Source: Fusibacter sp963666805
GTDB lineage: Bacteria > Bacillota > Clostridia > Peptostreptococcales > Acidaminobacteraceae
Assembly: GCA_963666805.2 (NCBI GenBank)
Contig: CAXXWR010000007.1
Location: 372,001-436,000 of the forward strand
Direction of reading: 5' to 3'
DNA length: 64,000 nt
A model generated the notes under the pieces. The model was not told the DNA's origin. It made no database searches and saw only the letters and a list, made by a program, of their open reading frames with translations. This document shows, one piece after another, positions 42,580 through 52,388 of the stretch. Position numbers and translations under genes: made by a program. Position 1 is the first letter of the stretch. Each line of letters starts with the position of its first letter.

Positions 42580-45043
42580 TGCCTTCACCCTCTCTTTTGA
42601 TAATCTTTGGCGTAATCACTGTAAAACGTGTATATTGATCCACTTCACTTTCACAAGTGATTTTGCCGTTTAATTGATTGACGACTAAATTATATACAAT
42701 ATTAAGACCTAATCCACTGCCACCTTCGCTACGATTTGTTGTAAAAAATGGATTGAAAATTTTTTTAATATGCGCTTGAGGAATCCCTGAACCATTATCT
42801 TCATAGATTAGTTCAATTGTATCCTCTCGTTCAGAAATTCGGATAAGAATTTCTGGATTATCTTTTGCTTTAAAAGCATGCTTTAGAGAATTTTCAATCA
42901 TATTAGTCACCAATTGTGAAAGTGCTCCTGGATAAGATTTAATCTCCAGTTGATTAGGACATTCAATTTTAATCTCTGCATTAACGTGTTTGTTCACATG
43001 CCTCAAGCTTGTAATGGTTGCCTCTAAATACTGTTTAACATTAAAAACTTCAAGTGTATCATGACTTTGCTTAACTGCAATTTCTTTAAAGCTTTTAACT
43101 AATTGAGCTGCTCGATTAAGATTGATTTTAATCATGTCACCGCTCTCTTCAAAAGCTTCTAAAAAATGAATAAAGTCTGTTTTGGAAAGTGAGCCTTCTG
43201 TCAATTTCATTTCTAATCGCTTGCGTTCACTCTCCAGATAAGAATTTGCTGAAACGGCTACGCCAAGTGGTGTATTAATTTCATGAGCCACTCCTGAAAC
43301 CAATATCGCCAGTGAAGCCATTTTTTCCTTTTCGGCAATTTCTATCATCGCTTTTTCAAGTTCTTGTGTTCGCTCTGCTACCCTTAACTCTAAGTTTTCC
43401 TTTTCTTTCAAATGAACTCTTGTTAACTCATTTTGAGCTTGAACAAGTTCTGTAATATCTGAACTAGAACCCAAAATAAAAGTCAACTCTTGATCATCAT
43501 TAAAAACAGGAATAAGTGTCATCTTGATTATTTTAACGGTTCCCTCTGGAAGAATAAAACGTCTTCTGAATCGTAAGGTTTCTCTTGTTGCCTTAACACT
43601 GGAAATCACTGCACGCCAGAAAATTTTTTCCTTATCACTAACAAACTCCTCCATAGGTCGTCCCAGTAATTTTTCTTTTTCTGTATTCACAAATGCTTCA
43701 AAGGCACTATTTACTGTCACTAAGTTCATATTGGGTTTCATCATAAAAATAAAATCTTCAACATTTTCAACCAATGACCTGTATTTTTCTTCACTAAGTC
43801 GCATGTCTTTATAGGCGTTTGAAACACTAATCAACATGTCTTCAATGGTTAATTGAAGTTCGTTGATTTCTGATAAAAATGACTGTGAGTGAATCAACTC
43901 AAAACTTTCTCTGCCCTTTAAATCAATCCCCCTTGTCTCTTTTGAAAGTCTAGTAATTGGCTCTGTAATAAGTCGCATAATATAAATGGCAATGGCGAGC
44001 AAGATGACTAACAGTAAAATCATATAAAGCGTTGTCTGATTCTGTCTCTCCTTCACAAGTCCCATCAATTCCGCTTCAGGCGTTGCTACAATAATGTGCC
44101 AATGAATGTTAAGGGGCTCTGTCAATACAGAAACAAGTGCCAAATACGTTTCACCCTCTACATCAATTCTCGCCATTTCTTCTTTGTAATGCAAATGACC
44201 TTCAAGAGCTAAAGCACTCTTTTTGATGACTGTATTGTGACTGTCATAAGCTCTAATCATGTTCTTTTCAAGATCCGAACTGGCAATGAGATCCCAATCA
44301 TCATTGACGATGTAGACAACATTCTTCTCATTTCTGCGATTATTATATAAATAATCATCTATATTATTTAACTGAATCCCTATATCTGATACCCCTACCA
44401 ATTGCCCCGATTCATCTAAAATTGGATAGGTTGAAGAAATCATGGGTGTATTCAAAGATGAACTCATATAAACATTCGTCCACTGGGGCGATTTTGTTTT
44501 TTTTACCGATTCATACCAACTACGCGTCCTTGGATCATAGTTGTTAGTCACGTGACTCAAATCATCTGATAAGTGACTGCCCTTATAAATACTAAACATA
44601 TCATTTGTCCGCTCATCTTTAAGCATCAATTCGGTTCCATCAAACCCTTCATTTGTACTATATCCCACAAATCGACCCAACCAATCACCATATCGAATGG
44701 CACTCACTTGCGGCGCTTCTTCATATAGGGTCTTATAAAATATGTATATATCCTCTTGTATCCGCATTAGATTATCGTCTTCATAAGTATAATTTTCTTG
44801 AATTTGTGTGGCAAGAAGTTGATTCATTACCAAAGGATGTTCCAGCATTTCATAAACATCATCATTGATATTATGATTAATCTCCGATAAAATTTGGTTA
44901 CCTTGATTTTCTGCCAGCCAATTGTAATCATATTGCCACTTATAAATAAAAACCAACATAAAAATGACAATCGCAACAATCATTGGCATTAAAATAATCG
45001 TCCGTATGGAATAGGTTTTCCTCGGCGTTCGATGCCTATTCAT
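42560..45043 (-). CDS. Sensor histidine kinase with dCache, PAS and HisKA domains
   Basis: 827 aa. Helix 1 (about 15-35), a large extracellular dCache domain (40-330; RSWYESVKKTKSPQWTNVYMS and GVSDIGIQLN), helix 2 (338-358), a HAMP-like linker, PAS (about 425-540), a coiled coil, HisKA with the box VSGVAHEINTPLGVAV (phospho-His near 600) and HATPase with MIENSLKHAF, EDNGSGIP and GGSGLGLNIVYN. It should sense an extracellular ligand and phosphorylate the REC-DUF3369-HD-GYP protein encoded next. Confidence 0.95.
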   Translation of the reverse strand: MNRHRTPRKTYSIRTIILMPMIVAIVIFMLVFIYKWQYDYNWLAENQGNQILSEINHNINDDVYEMLEHPLVMNQLLATQIQENYTYEDDNLMRIQEDIYIFYKTLYEEAPQVSAIRYGDWLGRFVGYSTNEGFDGTELMLKDERTNDMFSIYKGSHLSDDLSHVTNNYDPRTRSWYESVKKTKSPQWTNVYMSSSLNTPMISSTYPILDESGQLVGVSDIGIQLNNIDDYLYNNRRNEKNVVYIVNDDWDLIASSDLEKNMIRAYDSHNTVIKKSALALEGHLHYKEEMARIDVEGETYLALVSVLTEPLNIHWHIIVATPEAELMGLVKERQNQTTLYMILLLVILLAIAIYIMRLITEPITRLSKETRGIDLKGRESFELIHSQSFLSEINELQLTIEDMLISVSNAYKDMRLSEEKYRSLVENVEDFIFMMKPNMNLVTVNSAFEAFVNTEKEKLLGRPMEEFVSDKEKIFWRAVISSVKATRETLRFRRRFILPEGTVKIIKMTLIPVFNDDQELTFILGSSSDITELVQAQNELTRVHLKEKENLELRVAERTQELEKAMIEIAEKEKMASLAILVSGVAHEINTPLGVAVSANSYLESERKRLEMKLTEGSLSKTDFIHFLEAFEESGDMIKINLNRAAQLVKSFKEIAVKQSHDTLEVFNVKQYLEATITSLRHVNKHVNAEIKIECPNQLEIKSYPGALSQLVTNMIENSLKHAFKAKDNPEILIRISEREDTIELIYEDNGSGIPQAHIKKIFNPFFTTNRSEGGSGLGLNIVYNLVVNQLNGKITCESEVDQYTRFTVITPKIIKREGEGNEQQVE

Positions 45044-45123
45044 CTCGCTTCACCTCCACTGTCTATGGTTATTTATACCACCTATAAAATCAACTAAGCA
45101 GGTCAATTATTTAAACCCCCTAT

Positions 45124-45156
45124 AAAAAACGATGCTATCAATTGAAATAGCATCGT
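45124..45156 (-). terminator. Terminator of the M20-peptidase operon
   Basis: ACGATGCTAT / ATAGCATCGT with an 8-nt loop and TTTTTT after it in the minus direction. Confidence 0.9.
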
Positions 45157-45193
45157 CTAATCCGAATATTACATTTTTTGATTGCTCAACAAT

Positions 45194-46618
45194 CTATAGT
45201 TTTCCTACTAAATTAATAAAAAATTGCAAGGCATCATAATAATTCTTTTTTGAAATGCGTTCATCCTTACTGTGAATTCTCCCTAGTTCTTCACTATTAA
45301 GATTCATTGGTGAAAATCTCAAGATATGGTCAGCAATTTCAGTATAATGCCTAGAATCACTCCCTCCTAACATAAGATAAGGTGAAACAACCACTTGAGG
45401 ATAAATCTCTAAAATAGCCTCCTTGACTAATCGCCATTGGTCACTGTCAAGATCCGTATAGGGTGAAGCTTCTCGGGTTTCAATAACATTAACCTCAAAT
45501 TCGGGGCCAATGACCGCCTTCATATGATTTAAGGCCTCTTCAGCCGTATCCTTTTGAAGTAAACGCATATTAACACCCATTTTGGCCTGACCTGGCAAAA
45601 CATTATAAGCATTACTGCCTTCTAATTGGGTAACGGACAGGGTACTTCTTACAAGGGCATTCATTTCTCCCCCTATCTTCTTGAAGAGGTACTTAATCAC
45701 CGGTGAAAAAATCCACAAATTGGCAAAAATCATACGATAGCCCCATTTTGAATGACGTCCTGCTGAATCAAACAGGGCACGTGCTGGTAAAGACAATTCC
45801 GATTTAAAAGGATGCTTTTCAAGTTTAACAATGGCACGTGCTAATTTCTGTGTTAATGTTTGAGGGGGTGGTGAAGAAGAATGGCCACCATGTCCCTTAA
45901 TCACCACATCACAGTCAATATAACCTTTTTCACCAATCCCTACAAAAGCACAAGCCTCTTCCACCCCTGGGAAGATGTTTTGAACAATAGCACCACCTTC
46001 ATCAAGTACCAAATAGGGCTTAATTCCTCTCTCTTTTAACGTTTCAACAATTGCAGGAGCTGAAGGCCCACTGACCTCTTCATCCCCTCCAAACGCTAAA
46101 TAAACATCTTGCTGAGGAACAAATGACTGCCCTAAAGCATATTCTACAGCTTCCAAAATACCGGTAAAAGTGACTTTGGTGTCTAGCGTCCCTCTGCCCC
46201 AGATATAGGTGTCGTCAACCTTTCCACCAAAAGGAGGAACTGCCCAATCTTCTTCATGAACGGGTACAACATCATAATGTGCCATCAGAACAGTGACTTG
46301 ATCCGATTGCTTTCCTTTCCAGTAAAAAAGAATCCCACGTTTTTCAATATATTCAACTTCTAAGCACTCATGTACCTTAGGATAAAGTTCACGAATCAAT
46401 TGTTTCATCTGGTCAAATGCTTCTTCATTGATTTTAGATGCATCATTATAAGTTACTGTTTGACACTTCAAAATCTCAGTAAAATGATTCAGGGCCTCCT
46501 CTTCATTAATGGTTACTCTTTCAGCAGGTGTGACCTCTTGGTCTCTAGGCTTAAACTGTATAGTTCTCACCACAATTATCACAAGTAATAAGGCAATCAA
46601 GCCAAGTACAACTATCAT
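45194..46618 (-). CDS. M20-family metallopeptidase, carboxypeptidase S-like, membrane-anchored
   Basis: 474 aa from ATG 46618 (AAGGAG upstream). A signal anchor (residues 2-22) suggests location at the outer face. Metal and catalytic motifs: LMAHYDVVPV, IWGRGTLDTKVT, FGGDEEVSGP, YLVLDEGGAI and a final IHSKDERIS His. The arrangement is that of Pm20d1/carboxypeptidase-S-like dipeptidases or N-acyl-amino-acid hydrolases. It is the last gene of an operon with a YfcC-like carrier, so product amino acids may be transported by that carrier. Confidence 0.93.
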   Translation of the reverse strand: MIVVLGLIALLLVIIVVRTIQFKPRDQEVTPAERVTINEEEALNHFTEILKCQTVTYNDASKINEEAFDQMKQLIRELYPKVHECLEVEYIEKRGILFYWKGKQSDQVTVLMAHYDVVPVHEEDWAVPPFGGKVDDTYIWGRGTLDTKVTFTGILEAVEYALGQSFVPQQDVYLAFGGDEEVSGPSAPAIVETLKERGIKPYLVLDEGGAIVQNIFPGVEEACAFVGIGEKGYIDCDVVIKGHGGHSSSPPPQTLTQKLARAIVKLEKHPFKSELSLPARALFDSAGRHSKWGYRMIFANLWIFSPVIKYLFKKIGGEMNALVRSTLSVTQLEGSNAYNVLPGQAKMGVNMRLLQKDTAEEALNHMKAVIGPEFEVNVIETREASPYTDLDSDQWRLVKEAILEIYPQVVVSPYLMLGGSDSRHYTEIADHILRFSPMNLNSEELGRIHSKDERISKKNYYDALQFFINLVGKL

Positions 46619-46660
46619 ATATCGCTCCTTTCCCAATATTGTCACTGATTTAAAATTGAA

Positions 46661-47320
46661 CTATAATAAGTGCTTTTTATAAAGTATCCGCGCCGAAATG
46701 AGGGCAATCATAGCACCTACTGGTACAAATACTGAAACAGAACTCCCTAGTGCTGGAAAACTTACAAATAAGGCAATCATAAAAATAAGTGGTGCCAAAG
46801 CAATTTTCCAATTTTTACTCAAATAAACCACTGCAAGCCCGCCAAATAGAGCAGGTAAAATATTATCAAACGCAGGCTTTAGCACTTCGGCATTTAAAAT
46901 AGGGGTCAAGGGTGCCATTAGTAAAACGCCTATTGCAATAATCAAGGTTGTCACAATGGAAGAAGTGGCAATTGCAATTGTAGAAATAATTTCCCCTTCA
47001 ACTGTTCCTTGAGTCACTTTAGCCGTTTCCATTGCATATAGTGCACAAGGGACTTTAAGATTGGTTAAGTTACCTGTTACAAATCCCAAATACGACCCTC
47101 CAGTTCCCAGCATAGGCGTAAACGTGATAATTTCAATCACTGCTACTGTCCAAAAAATAGGAACAACTCCCAACAACCCTTTCATAACCGCCGATAGGGT
47201 CGGCCAAGCGCCGTAATGAATTGACACCAGTATGGGGAATGAAATCATCATTAAAAAGGCACAAATCATCCACACCCGACCATAACGATGGACACCTTCT
47301 GTATATGTTTTAAAGTCCAT
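46661..47320 (-). CDS. Polytopic membrane protein (219 aa) in peptidase operon
   Basis: Six to seven hydrophobic segments (about residues 16-36, 45-66, 90-105, 115-138, 150-168, 172-190, 195-212). Gly-rich stretches GTGGSYLGFVTGNLTNLKVPCA and a conserved-looking LPALFGGLAVVYL suggest a transporter subunit. It is paired with the DUF5058-like gene 10 bases upstream; the two appear to work together. No family recognised with certainty. Confidence 0.85.
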   Translation of the reverse strand: MDFKTYTEGVHRYGRVWMICAFLMMISFPILVSIHYGAWPTLSAVMKGLLGVVPIFWTVAVIEIITFTPMLGTGGSYLGFVTGNLTNLKVPCALYAMETAKVTQGTVEGEIISTIAIATSSIVTTLIIAIGVLLMAPLTPILNAEVLKPAFDNILPALFGGLAVVYLSKNWKIALAPLIFMIALFVSFPALGSSVSVFVPVGAMIALISARILYKKHLL

Positions 47321-47330
47321 TATCTACCTC

Positions 47331-48056
47331 CTATAAGAACATTTGTTGATAAAATACTGCACTTGCCATACCACCGATGATACTAAAAGGAAGGGCATAA
47401 TCTTCAATCCATTTAATTTGTTTTTTCTTAATAATCAAGCCACAAATCGACATAATAATTGCAGAAACAGCGAGGACAAAAACCGGCAAGAGACCGGGAA
47501 TACCCAATCTTATGTCTTTAAAAACCACTCCTAAAAAGGCTGAAATCATCCCTAAAAAGATAGACGTCATCATGTGTTCTCCCCATTCAACATCTCTATT
47601 TTTCAAAGTACTGATTCCCGATTGAATTTTTTTCAAAAAAATAGGGATTAAAATAACACTGGGAATAATACCAATGGTCATCACCCAAACGATAGTCGCA
47701 TAAATCGTCCCGTTGGTAATAGCATCTGCAAGGCTTAAACCCACAGAAGATGCAGCAGAAGCTGCCGCTGTTAATTCATAAGTAATCGCCCCCAAAATAC
47801 TCAGTCTCATCCAAGGTAAAGGCGTTCCCAAAAACTTAGAGAGCGAGATGACCCCAAGCAAAATTGGAAGCGCAGGAGCAATTGTAAAAATAGCACTTGT
47901 AATAACCGTATGCTTCACCTTATTCATATCCATGCCTACCTGTCGCGCTGACTTTATTGCTTTCACTAAGAAGTAAGAAGATTGCAAGATAACAAAGACA
48001 ATAATCCCCCCTGCCAGCAAATATAAAAATTTATCATTGACGTTAAAATTCATCAT
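47331..48056 (-). CDS. DUF5058-like polytopic membrane protein (241 aa)
   Basis: About seven helices. Visible landmarks: ILQSSYFLVKAIKSARQVGMD near the N-terminus, SAIFTIAPALPILLGVISLSKFLGTPLPWMRLSILGA, and TYELTAAASAASSVG. These fit the DUF5058 family of unknown function, often encoded with a second small membrane protein and a peptidase or amidohydrolase. The Ala/Ser-rich helix could line a pore. Encoded 12 bases after the YfcC-like gene. Confidence 0.8.
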   Translation of the reverse strand: MMNFNVNDKFLYLLAGGIIVFVILQSSYFLVKAIKSARQVGMDMNKVKHTVITSAIFTIAPALPILLGVISLSKFLGTPLPWMRLSILGAITYELTAAASAASSVGLSLADAITNGTIYATIVWVMTIGIIPSVILIPIFLKKIQSGISTLKNRDVEWGEHMMTSIFLGMISAFLGVVFKDIRLGIPGLLPVFVLAVSAIIMSICGLIIKKKQIKWIEDYALPFSIIGGMASAVFYQQMFL

Positions 48057-48067
48057 TCATCTCCCCT

Positions 48068-49435
48068 CTATAAACCGTATCCAATCAAATAACCTAACCC
48101 TAACCACCCCATTGAAACGGTTAACAGAATGATTTGTAATGGTAATACAAATTTAAACCATTTTCCATAAGACACCTGTGTCAAGCCCAAAGAAATCAAT
48201 AACACAGCATTCGTTGGATATAAAATATTTGAAAAACCATCCCCAAATTGAAAGGCTAAAATTCCAAGCTGTCTCCCCATCCCCATCAAATCCATAATCG
48301 GCATCATAATCGGCATGAGAATAAAGGCTTTAGCACTCCCTGATCCAATAAAAAAATTGAGAATCATCACAAGAACAAAGACACCAATAATCGCCATAAT
48401 GGGAGAAATACCTTCTATCAATTGTGCGGATTGATAAAGTATGGTATCTAATATTTGCCCTTCCATCATGACATATTTTATACTTGTCGCTAAAAGAATA
48501 AGCAGAATCGCTGGAGACATATCAATTGCACCTTTTATAAAGGAACGTCCCACCTTTGTCATATTGCCAAAAACAAAATACCCCACACCTAGAGAAGCCA
48601 CTAAAAATGAAAGACCAATCATGACCAAACTAAAATCTCTTAAAATAGAGATAAAGGGTGAAAGGACGATATAGGCAAACATGATAAGCATTATACTGAT
48701 AAAAAAGCGATAAGCGCGTTGGGGTGGTTCTACCTGCACGGTCATTTCTACTTTCTCAACTGCCACTTTATGTTTCTGTGTATAAGTATAAAGATAAAAA
48801 AATAAGATGAGATAAGTCACTAAAAAAATAAAAAAACGATATAGAGCACCTGAAAAAATAGGAATACCCGCCAATTCTTGAGCCACACCAATAGTAAACG
48901 GATTAGTCACTGCTGCAGAAAAGCCCACACCACATGCCAAAAGGGTAATCCCTAGTCCTGTTAAATCGTCCCATCCCATACGTCTACTTAAAAGTAAAAC
49001 CAGTGGTGCTAAAGGTACGACTTCTTCAAAAACGCCTATAAAGGCACCCAGTGCCATAAAAAAGAAAATTAAAATAGCCATTAGCTTCATTTCATTGTCT
49101 AAGAAACGCTGGGTAATCTTGATAATGACTCCTTCAATAAGACCGGATTCTTTCAGAACATAAATCGCCCCCCCAATTACAAGTAAAAAGAGTGTAATAG
49201 CTATAACCAATCCTCCTGAATCACTAAAAAGGACTAAAATAGGAGCACCCAGCCATTTAAAAAAACTGATGCCATTTTCATTAGAAGGTACATAAGCCCC
49301 TTGTAAAGTCCCCCCCTCCAAGGTTCCACTGGGAATAACATGTGTCAGTATGCCAGTCGCTACCCACATCAAAACCAATATTAATATGGCACTTACAAAC
49401 ACTTTAATTTGCGGTTGATTGTCTTTCGTTGACAT
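48068..49435 (-). CDS. YfcC/DcuC-superfamily carrier
   Basis: 455 aa with about 11-12 helices. Motifs of the YfcC (PF03606) group: VATGILTHVIPSGTLE near the start, GGLVIAITLFLLVIGGAIYVL, GVGFSAAVTNPFTIGVAQELAGIP and the C-terminal GSGSAKAFILMPIMMPI with DGFSNILYPTNAVLLISLGL. The family includes putative basic amino acid antiporters and C4-dicarboxylate carriers; the peptidase context favours amino acids or peptides. First gene after the GntR regulator. Confidence 0.92.
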   Translation of the reverse strand: MSTKDNQPQIKVFVSAILILVLMWVATGILTHVIPSGTLEGGTLQGAYVPSNENGISFFKWLGAPILVLFSDSGGLVIAITLFLLVIGGAIYVLKESGLIEGVIIKITQRFLDNEMKLMAILIFFFMALGAFIGVFEEVVPLAPLVLLLSRRMGWDDLTGLGITLLACGVGFSAAVTNPFTIGVAQELAGIPIFSGALYRFFIFLVTYLILFFYLYTYTQKHKVAVEKVEMTVQVEPPQRAYRFFISIMLIMFAYIVLSPFISILRDFSLVMIGLSFLVASLGVGYFVFGNMTKVGRSFIKGAIDMSPAILLILLATSIKYVMMEGQILDTILYQSAQLIEGISPIMAIIGVFVLVMILNFFIGSGSAKAFILMPIMMPIMDLMGMGRQLGILAFQFGDGFSNILYPTNAVLLISLGLTQVSYGKWFKFVLPLQIILLTVSMGWLGLGYLIGYGL

Positions 49436-49458
49436 TTATTTCCCCCTTTCAACGCAAG

Positions 49459-50112
49459 TTACATGGTTGTGTCCCCCATCCAAACTGCTTCGATTGTTTC
49501 AAAAAGCAGATTCATTTTAGAAGACAGTGCTTTATCATCATTGATGTAATGTTCAATCACAACTTGATTGAGTGCATCAATTGCAGGTTGACTCGTTAAG
49601 AGATACTCTGATACATTAAGAATGCCAATCTTAAATTCATTAATCAGCATGGGATAAATCACATTTTGGGTCTCTATCGCCGTCCTCTTTATCCATTCAA
49701 AGACGCGTTCTGGCGAGTCCATTTTTGAAAAAGTTATCACTTCATAAGGAACCTCTTGGCTCACAACATGTCGTTTCAAAATACTCTTCAGATTATCATG
49801 TATAAACCACAACATTGATTGGTTCAATTGATTATCAATGTGCTTACGATCATGGTCAATAATATGTTCAATTAGGGCCAATTTTCCTTCATCTTGATAC
49901 GCATTGATGAGTACGCCCTGTCTCGGAATAATCGTTACCAGTCCCTGATTTTCTAAGCGCATAATTGCTCTATGGATAACAGGTCTACTATAATTCAATG
50001 CTTTTGCCAATGCCCTTTCAGGTGTCAGATAAGTATGAGGCTTTAAATGCCCATTTAAAATTTCACCCGTTAAATAATTGGCAACATACTCTTCAGCACT
50101 TTCTTTTTTCAT
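49459..50112 (-). CDS. GntR-family transcriptional regulator
   Basis: 217 aa. The N-terminal winged helix (about residues 5-72) reads EEYVANYLTGEILNGHLKPHTYLTPERALAKALNYSRPVIHRAIMRLENQGLVTIIPRQGVLIN, the GntR signature. The C-terminal 140 residues are helical (FadR/FCD-like length) but with few obvious metal ligands. It is 23 bases upstream of the carrier gene and in the same direction, so it probably autoregulates the peptidase operon. Confidence 0.93.
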   Translation of the reverse strand: MKKESAEEYVANYLTGEILNGHLKPHTYLTPERALAKALNYSRPVIHRAIMRLENQGLVTIIPRQGVLINAYQDEGKLALIEHIIDHDRKHIDNQLNQSMLWFIHDNLKSILKRHVVSQEVPYEVITFSKMDSPERVFEWIKRTAIETQNVIYPMLINEFKIGILNVSEYLLTSQPAIDALNQVVIEHYINDDKALSSKMNLLFETIEAVWMGDTTM

Positions 50113-50248
50113 GCGTTAACTCCTCTGATACGTTTGTGGTATGACCACGTTTTTACTATTATAAGTTTTTAAGTATAAAGATTCAATAGTTTTTTCTAAA
50201 TATTCTGAATTTTTAGTTTATTTTAATTCATTTGTTTTTATGGCATTA

Positions 50249-50274
50249 AAAAATGCGCCCTAAAGCGCATTTTA
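50249..50274 (-). terminator. Terminator of the flavoprotein operon
   Basis: AAAATGCGC / GCGCATTTT with a 6-nt loop and TTTTTTAATG downstream in the minus direction. Confidence 0.88.
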
Positions 50275-50296
50275 AATGGATAACTCTTTTTATTAT

Positions 50297-51730
50297 TTAT
50301 TGAGAGGCCAATGGTAATAAAGACTGCCCTGCAATACGTCCAAAGACAACAGCATCTAAAAGGGAGTTTCCCCCTAGTCGATTGGCTCCATGGATTCCGC
50401 CCGTGGCTTCACCTGAGGCATAAAGACCAATGATGGGTGTTTCATCCGAGGCTGTTAACACCCTCGCTTGACTATCAATGAGAATGCCCCCCATACAATA
50501 ATGAACTGCTGGCATCACCTTAATGGCGTAATAGGGTCCTTTATCAAGTTTTACTTTTAAATCTTGTCTGTGAAAATCAGGATCAAGGCCTTCATCAACA
50601 TACTGGTTATACTGATTAATCGTCGCCATAAACGCCGATTGATCAATTCGCATTTCATTAGCCAAAGCTTCAAGTGTTTCACCTTTAGAAAGGAGTTTCA
50701 AATCAATGTAGTGGTCGGTGGCTTCTAACGAGGTTCTAATGGCTTCATTGAAAACCAAATAAACTTCTTTGTCCGGCTGATTGACAAGATCTTCGCTAAG
50801 CATATCCCTATTTTTCAACTCATCTGCAAAGCGTTGTCCCAATTGATTAATGAGAATCCCGCCATTGCCCCTTAGAGCCTCTGTAATCAGGACACCATAT
50901 TCCGAAGAAGCCGTTGGATGGGTTTGAATATAGTCAAGATTGACAAGTTTCACATCAAGTGAGTCTACTAATTGAATAAAATCGCCCGTTGCACTGGGGC
51001 TATTGGTTGTAGCATAGCCTTTTAACTTCTGATTGTAATAGACAAAGGTTTCTGGACTCCCACCAAATCCACCTGTGGCTATCACCACATTGGGTGTATT
51101 AATTTTATAGTGTTTACCGTACCGGTCTTCAACCGAAACGCTTCTTACAGTGTTGTCTTTAACTTCTATGGCAAAAGCTGTATTTTCCAATCTAAGGTCA
51201 ATAGTGGACGCCTCAACCGCCGCTTTCAACTTCTGTACAATTTCATTGCCAACGGGTTTCCCCCCTGATGGACGATGTGTTCTCGGGTAGGTGTGACCTG
51301 CCAGTATGCCCACATCTGATAAATCAATAGATTTAGATTGAAGCCATTCGATGGTTTCTGTGCTCTTTTCCACCAATAACTCGACCATCACAGGGTTATT
51401 TTCACGATGCCCAGAAGCCATGACATCTTCAATAAATTGCGCTTTAGAGTCCTCTACGGTTATTGCTTCCTGCTCTTTTGTACCCAAAGCATTAATCCCC
51501 GCTGTTGCTCTTAAAGTATTACCACCCACATAGGGCATCTTTTCTAACAAAATCACTCGATAGCCTCTCGCCTCTGCTTCTAAAGCAGCACTCATCCCGC
51601 TTGCACCTGATCCAATTACCACAAGATCTGTTGCTTCTACAGGTTGTCTCGTTAAGATAAAACTCACAATAATAACCAAAAGGACAAGCCCAGCAAGTCC
51701 CATTAGACCGCCCTTACTTTTTAATCGCAT
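50297..51730 (-). CDS. Flavocytochrome-c/fumarate-reductase-like FAD protein without FMN domain
   Basis: 477 aa. An N-terminal anchor helix (about 9-29) is followed directly by the FAD Rossmann motif VVIGSGASGMSAALEAEARG. Catalytic-region motifs of the fumarate/urocanate reductase family are present: PRTHRPSGGKPVGN, QTHPTAS, EALRGNGGILIN, HYCMGGILID and GANRLGGNSLLDAVVFGR. The FMN-binding domain that carries covalent flavin in the 604-aa paralogue is absent, so it needs another electron donor. It overlaps the response-regulator gene by 17 bases and is last in the operon. Confidence 0.9.
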   Translation of the reverse strand: MRLKSKGGLMGLAGLVLLVIIVSFILTRQPVEATDLVVIGSGASGMSAALEAEARGYRVILLEKMPYVGGNTLRATAGINALGTKEQEAITVEDSKAQFIEDVMASGHRENNPVMVELLVEKSTETIEWLQSKSIDLSDVGILAGHTYPRTHRPSGGKPVGNEIVQKLKAAVEASTIDLRLENTAFAIEVKDNTVRSVSVEDRYGKHYKINTPNVVIATGGFGGSPETFVYYNQKLKGYATTNSPSATGDFIQLVDSLDVKLVNLDYIQTHPTASSEYGVLITEALRGNGGILINQLGQRFADELKNRDMLSEDLVNQPDKEVYLVFNEAIRTSLEATDHYIDLKLLSKGETLEALANEMRIDQSAFMATINQYNQYVDEGLDPDFHRQDLKVKLDKGPYYAIKVMPAVHYCMGGILIDSQARVLTASDETPIIGLYASGEATGGIHGANRLGGNSLLDAVVFGRIAGQSLLPLASQ

Positions 51731-52388
51731 AATACTTTTGTGGCCTCCCTATTTTTCCATATTGTAAATATTCCTCTAGAATACAGCTTTCAACCATGGC
51801 TGCCAAATACCGTCTCACGGTCACTCTAGCAAGTGCTGTTATATCAGCAATTTCTTGTGCCGTCATGGCCCTTTGAGTGGATTTAACAGTCTCTAAAATC
51901 AATTGATAGGTTCTTGTATTGATCCCTTTTTCATTTAATTGCGGTCCGTTTTCTCTGTCCTTCCTTTGCGCCAGCAAGGTATCTATAGCTTCTTGGCTCA
52001 CTTGGCATTCTTTACTCAAGGTTCTTCGACGTGCTTTAACCGTTTGAATCGCTTCGTTTAAGCGTTCAAATGTAAACGGTTTAATTAAATAGTCAATTGC
52101 CCCCAATCTCAGTGAGGTTTCTACTGTTTCAGAAGAGGCATCTGCTGTAATTAAAATAACATCACTTTCAATCGCCTGCATTCGAATCCACGCTAAGAGT
52201 TCTGGCCCTGATTCAGTCCCCAAGTAGACATCTAATAAAACCACATCAATCGCTTGTTCAGTCAAAATTTTCTTGGCCTGTCCGACGGTAGCCACTTCAA
52301 TCACCTTAGCCGATGAATCGATTCTATTTAAAAATTCTTTATTAATATTGCGGACCATTGGGTCGTCTTCAACAATTAAAAAAATCAT
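51714..52388 (-). CDS. CitB/DcuR-type response regulator
   Basis: 224 aa from ATG 52388 (GGAGG upstream); ATGA overlap with the kinase stop codon. Receiver (residues 1-120): LIVEDDPMVR, VVLLDVYLGTESG (phospho-Asp near 54) and YLIKPF. The C-terminal helix-turn-helix reads TAQEIADITALARVTVRRYLAAMVE, the CitB/DcuR/MalR class. It should control genes for dicarboxylate-type electron acceptors, most simply the reductase genes on either side. Confidence 0.94.
   Translation of the reverse strand: MIFLIVEDDPMVRNINKEFLNRIDSSAKVIEVATVGQAKKILTEQAIDVVLLDVYLGTESGPELLAWIRMQAIESDVILITADASSETVETSLRLGAIDYLIKPFTFERLNEAIQTVKARRRTLSKECQVSQEAIDTLLAQRKDRENGPQLNEKGINTRTYQLILETVKSTQRAMTAQEIADITALARVTVRRYLAAMVESCILEEYLQYGKIGRPQKYYAIKK

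Noticed and set aside
50297..51730. 477-aa flavoprotein as a truncated pseudogene of the 604-aa reductase
   Set aside because: The frame is intact, it has its own anchor helix, overlaps the regulator gene in an orderly way and keeps all catalytic-region motifs.
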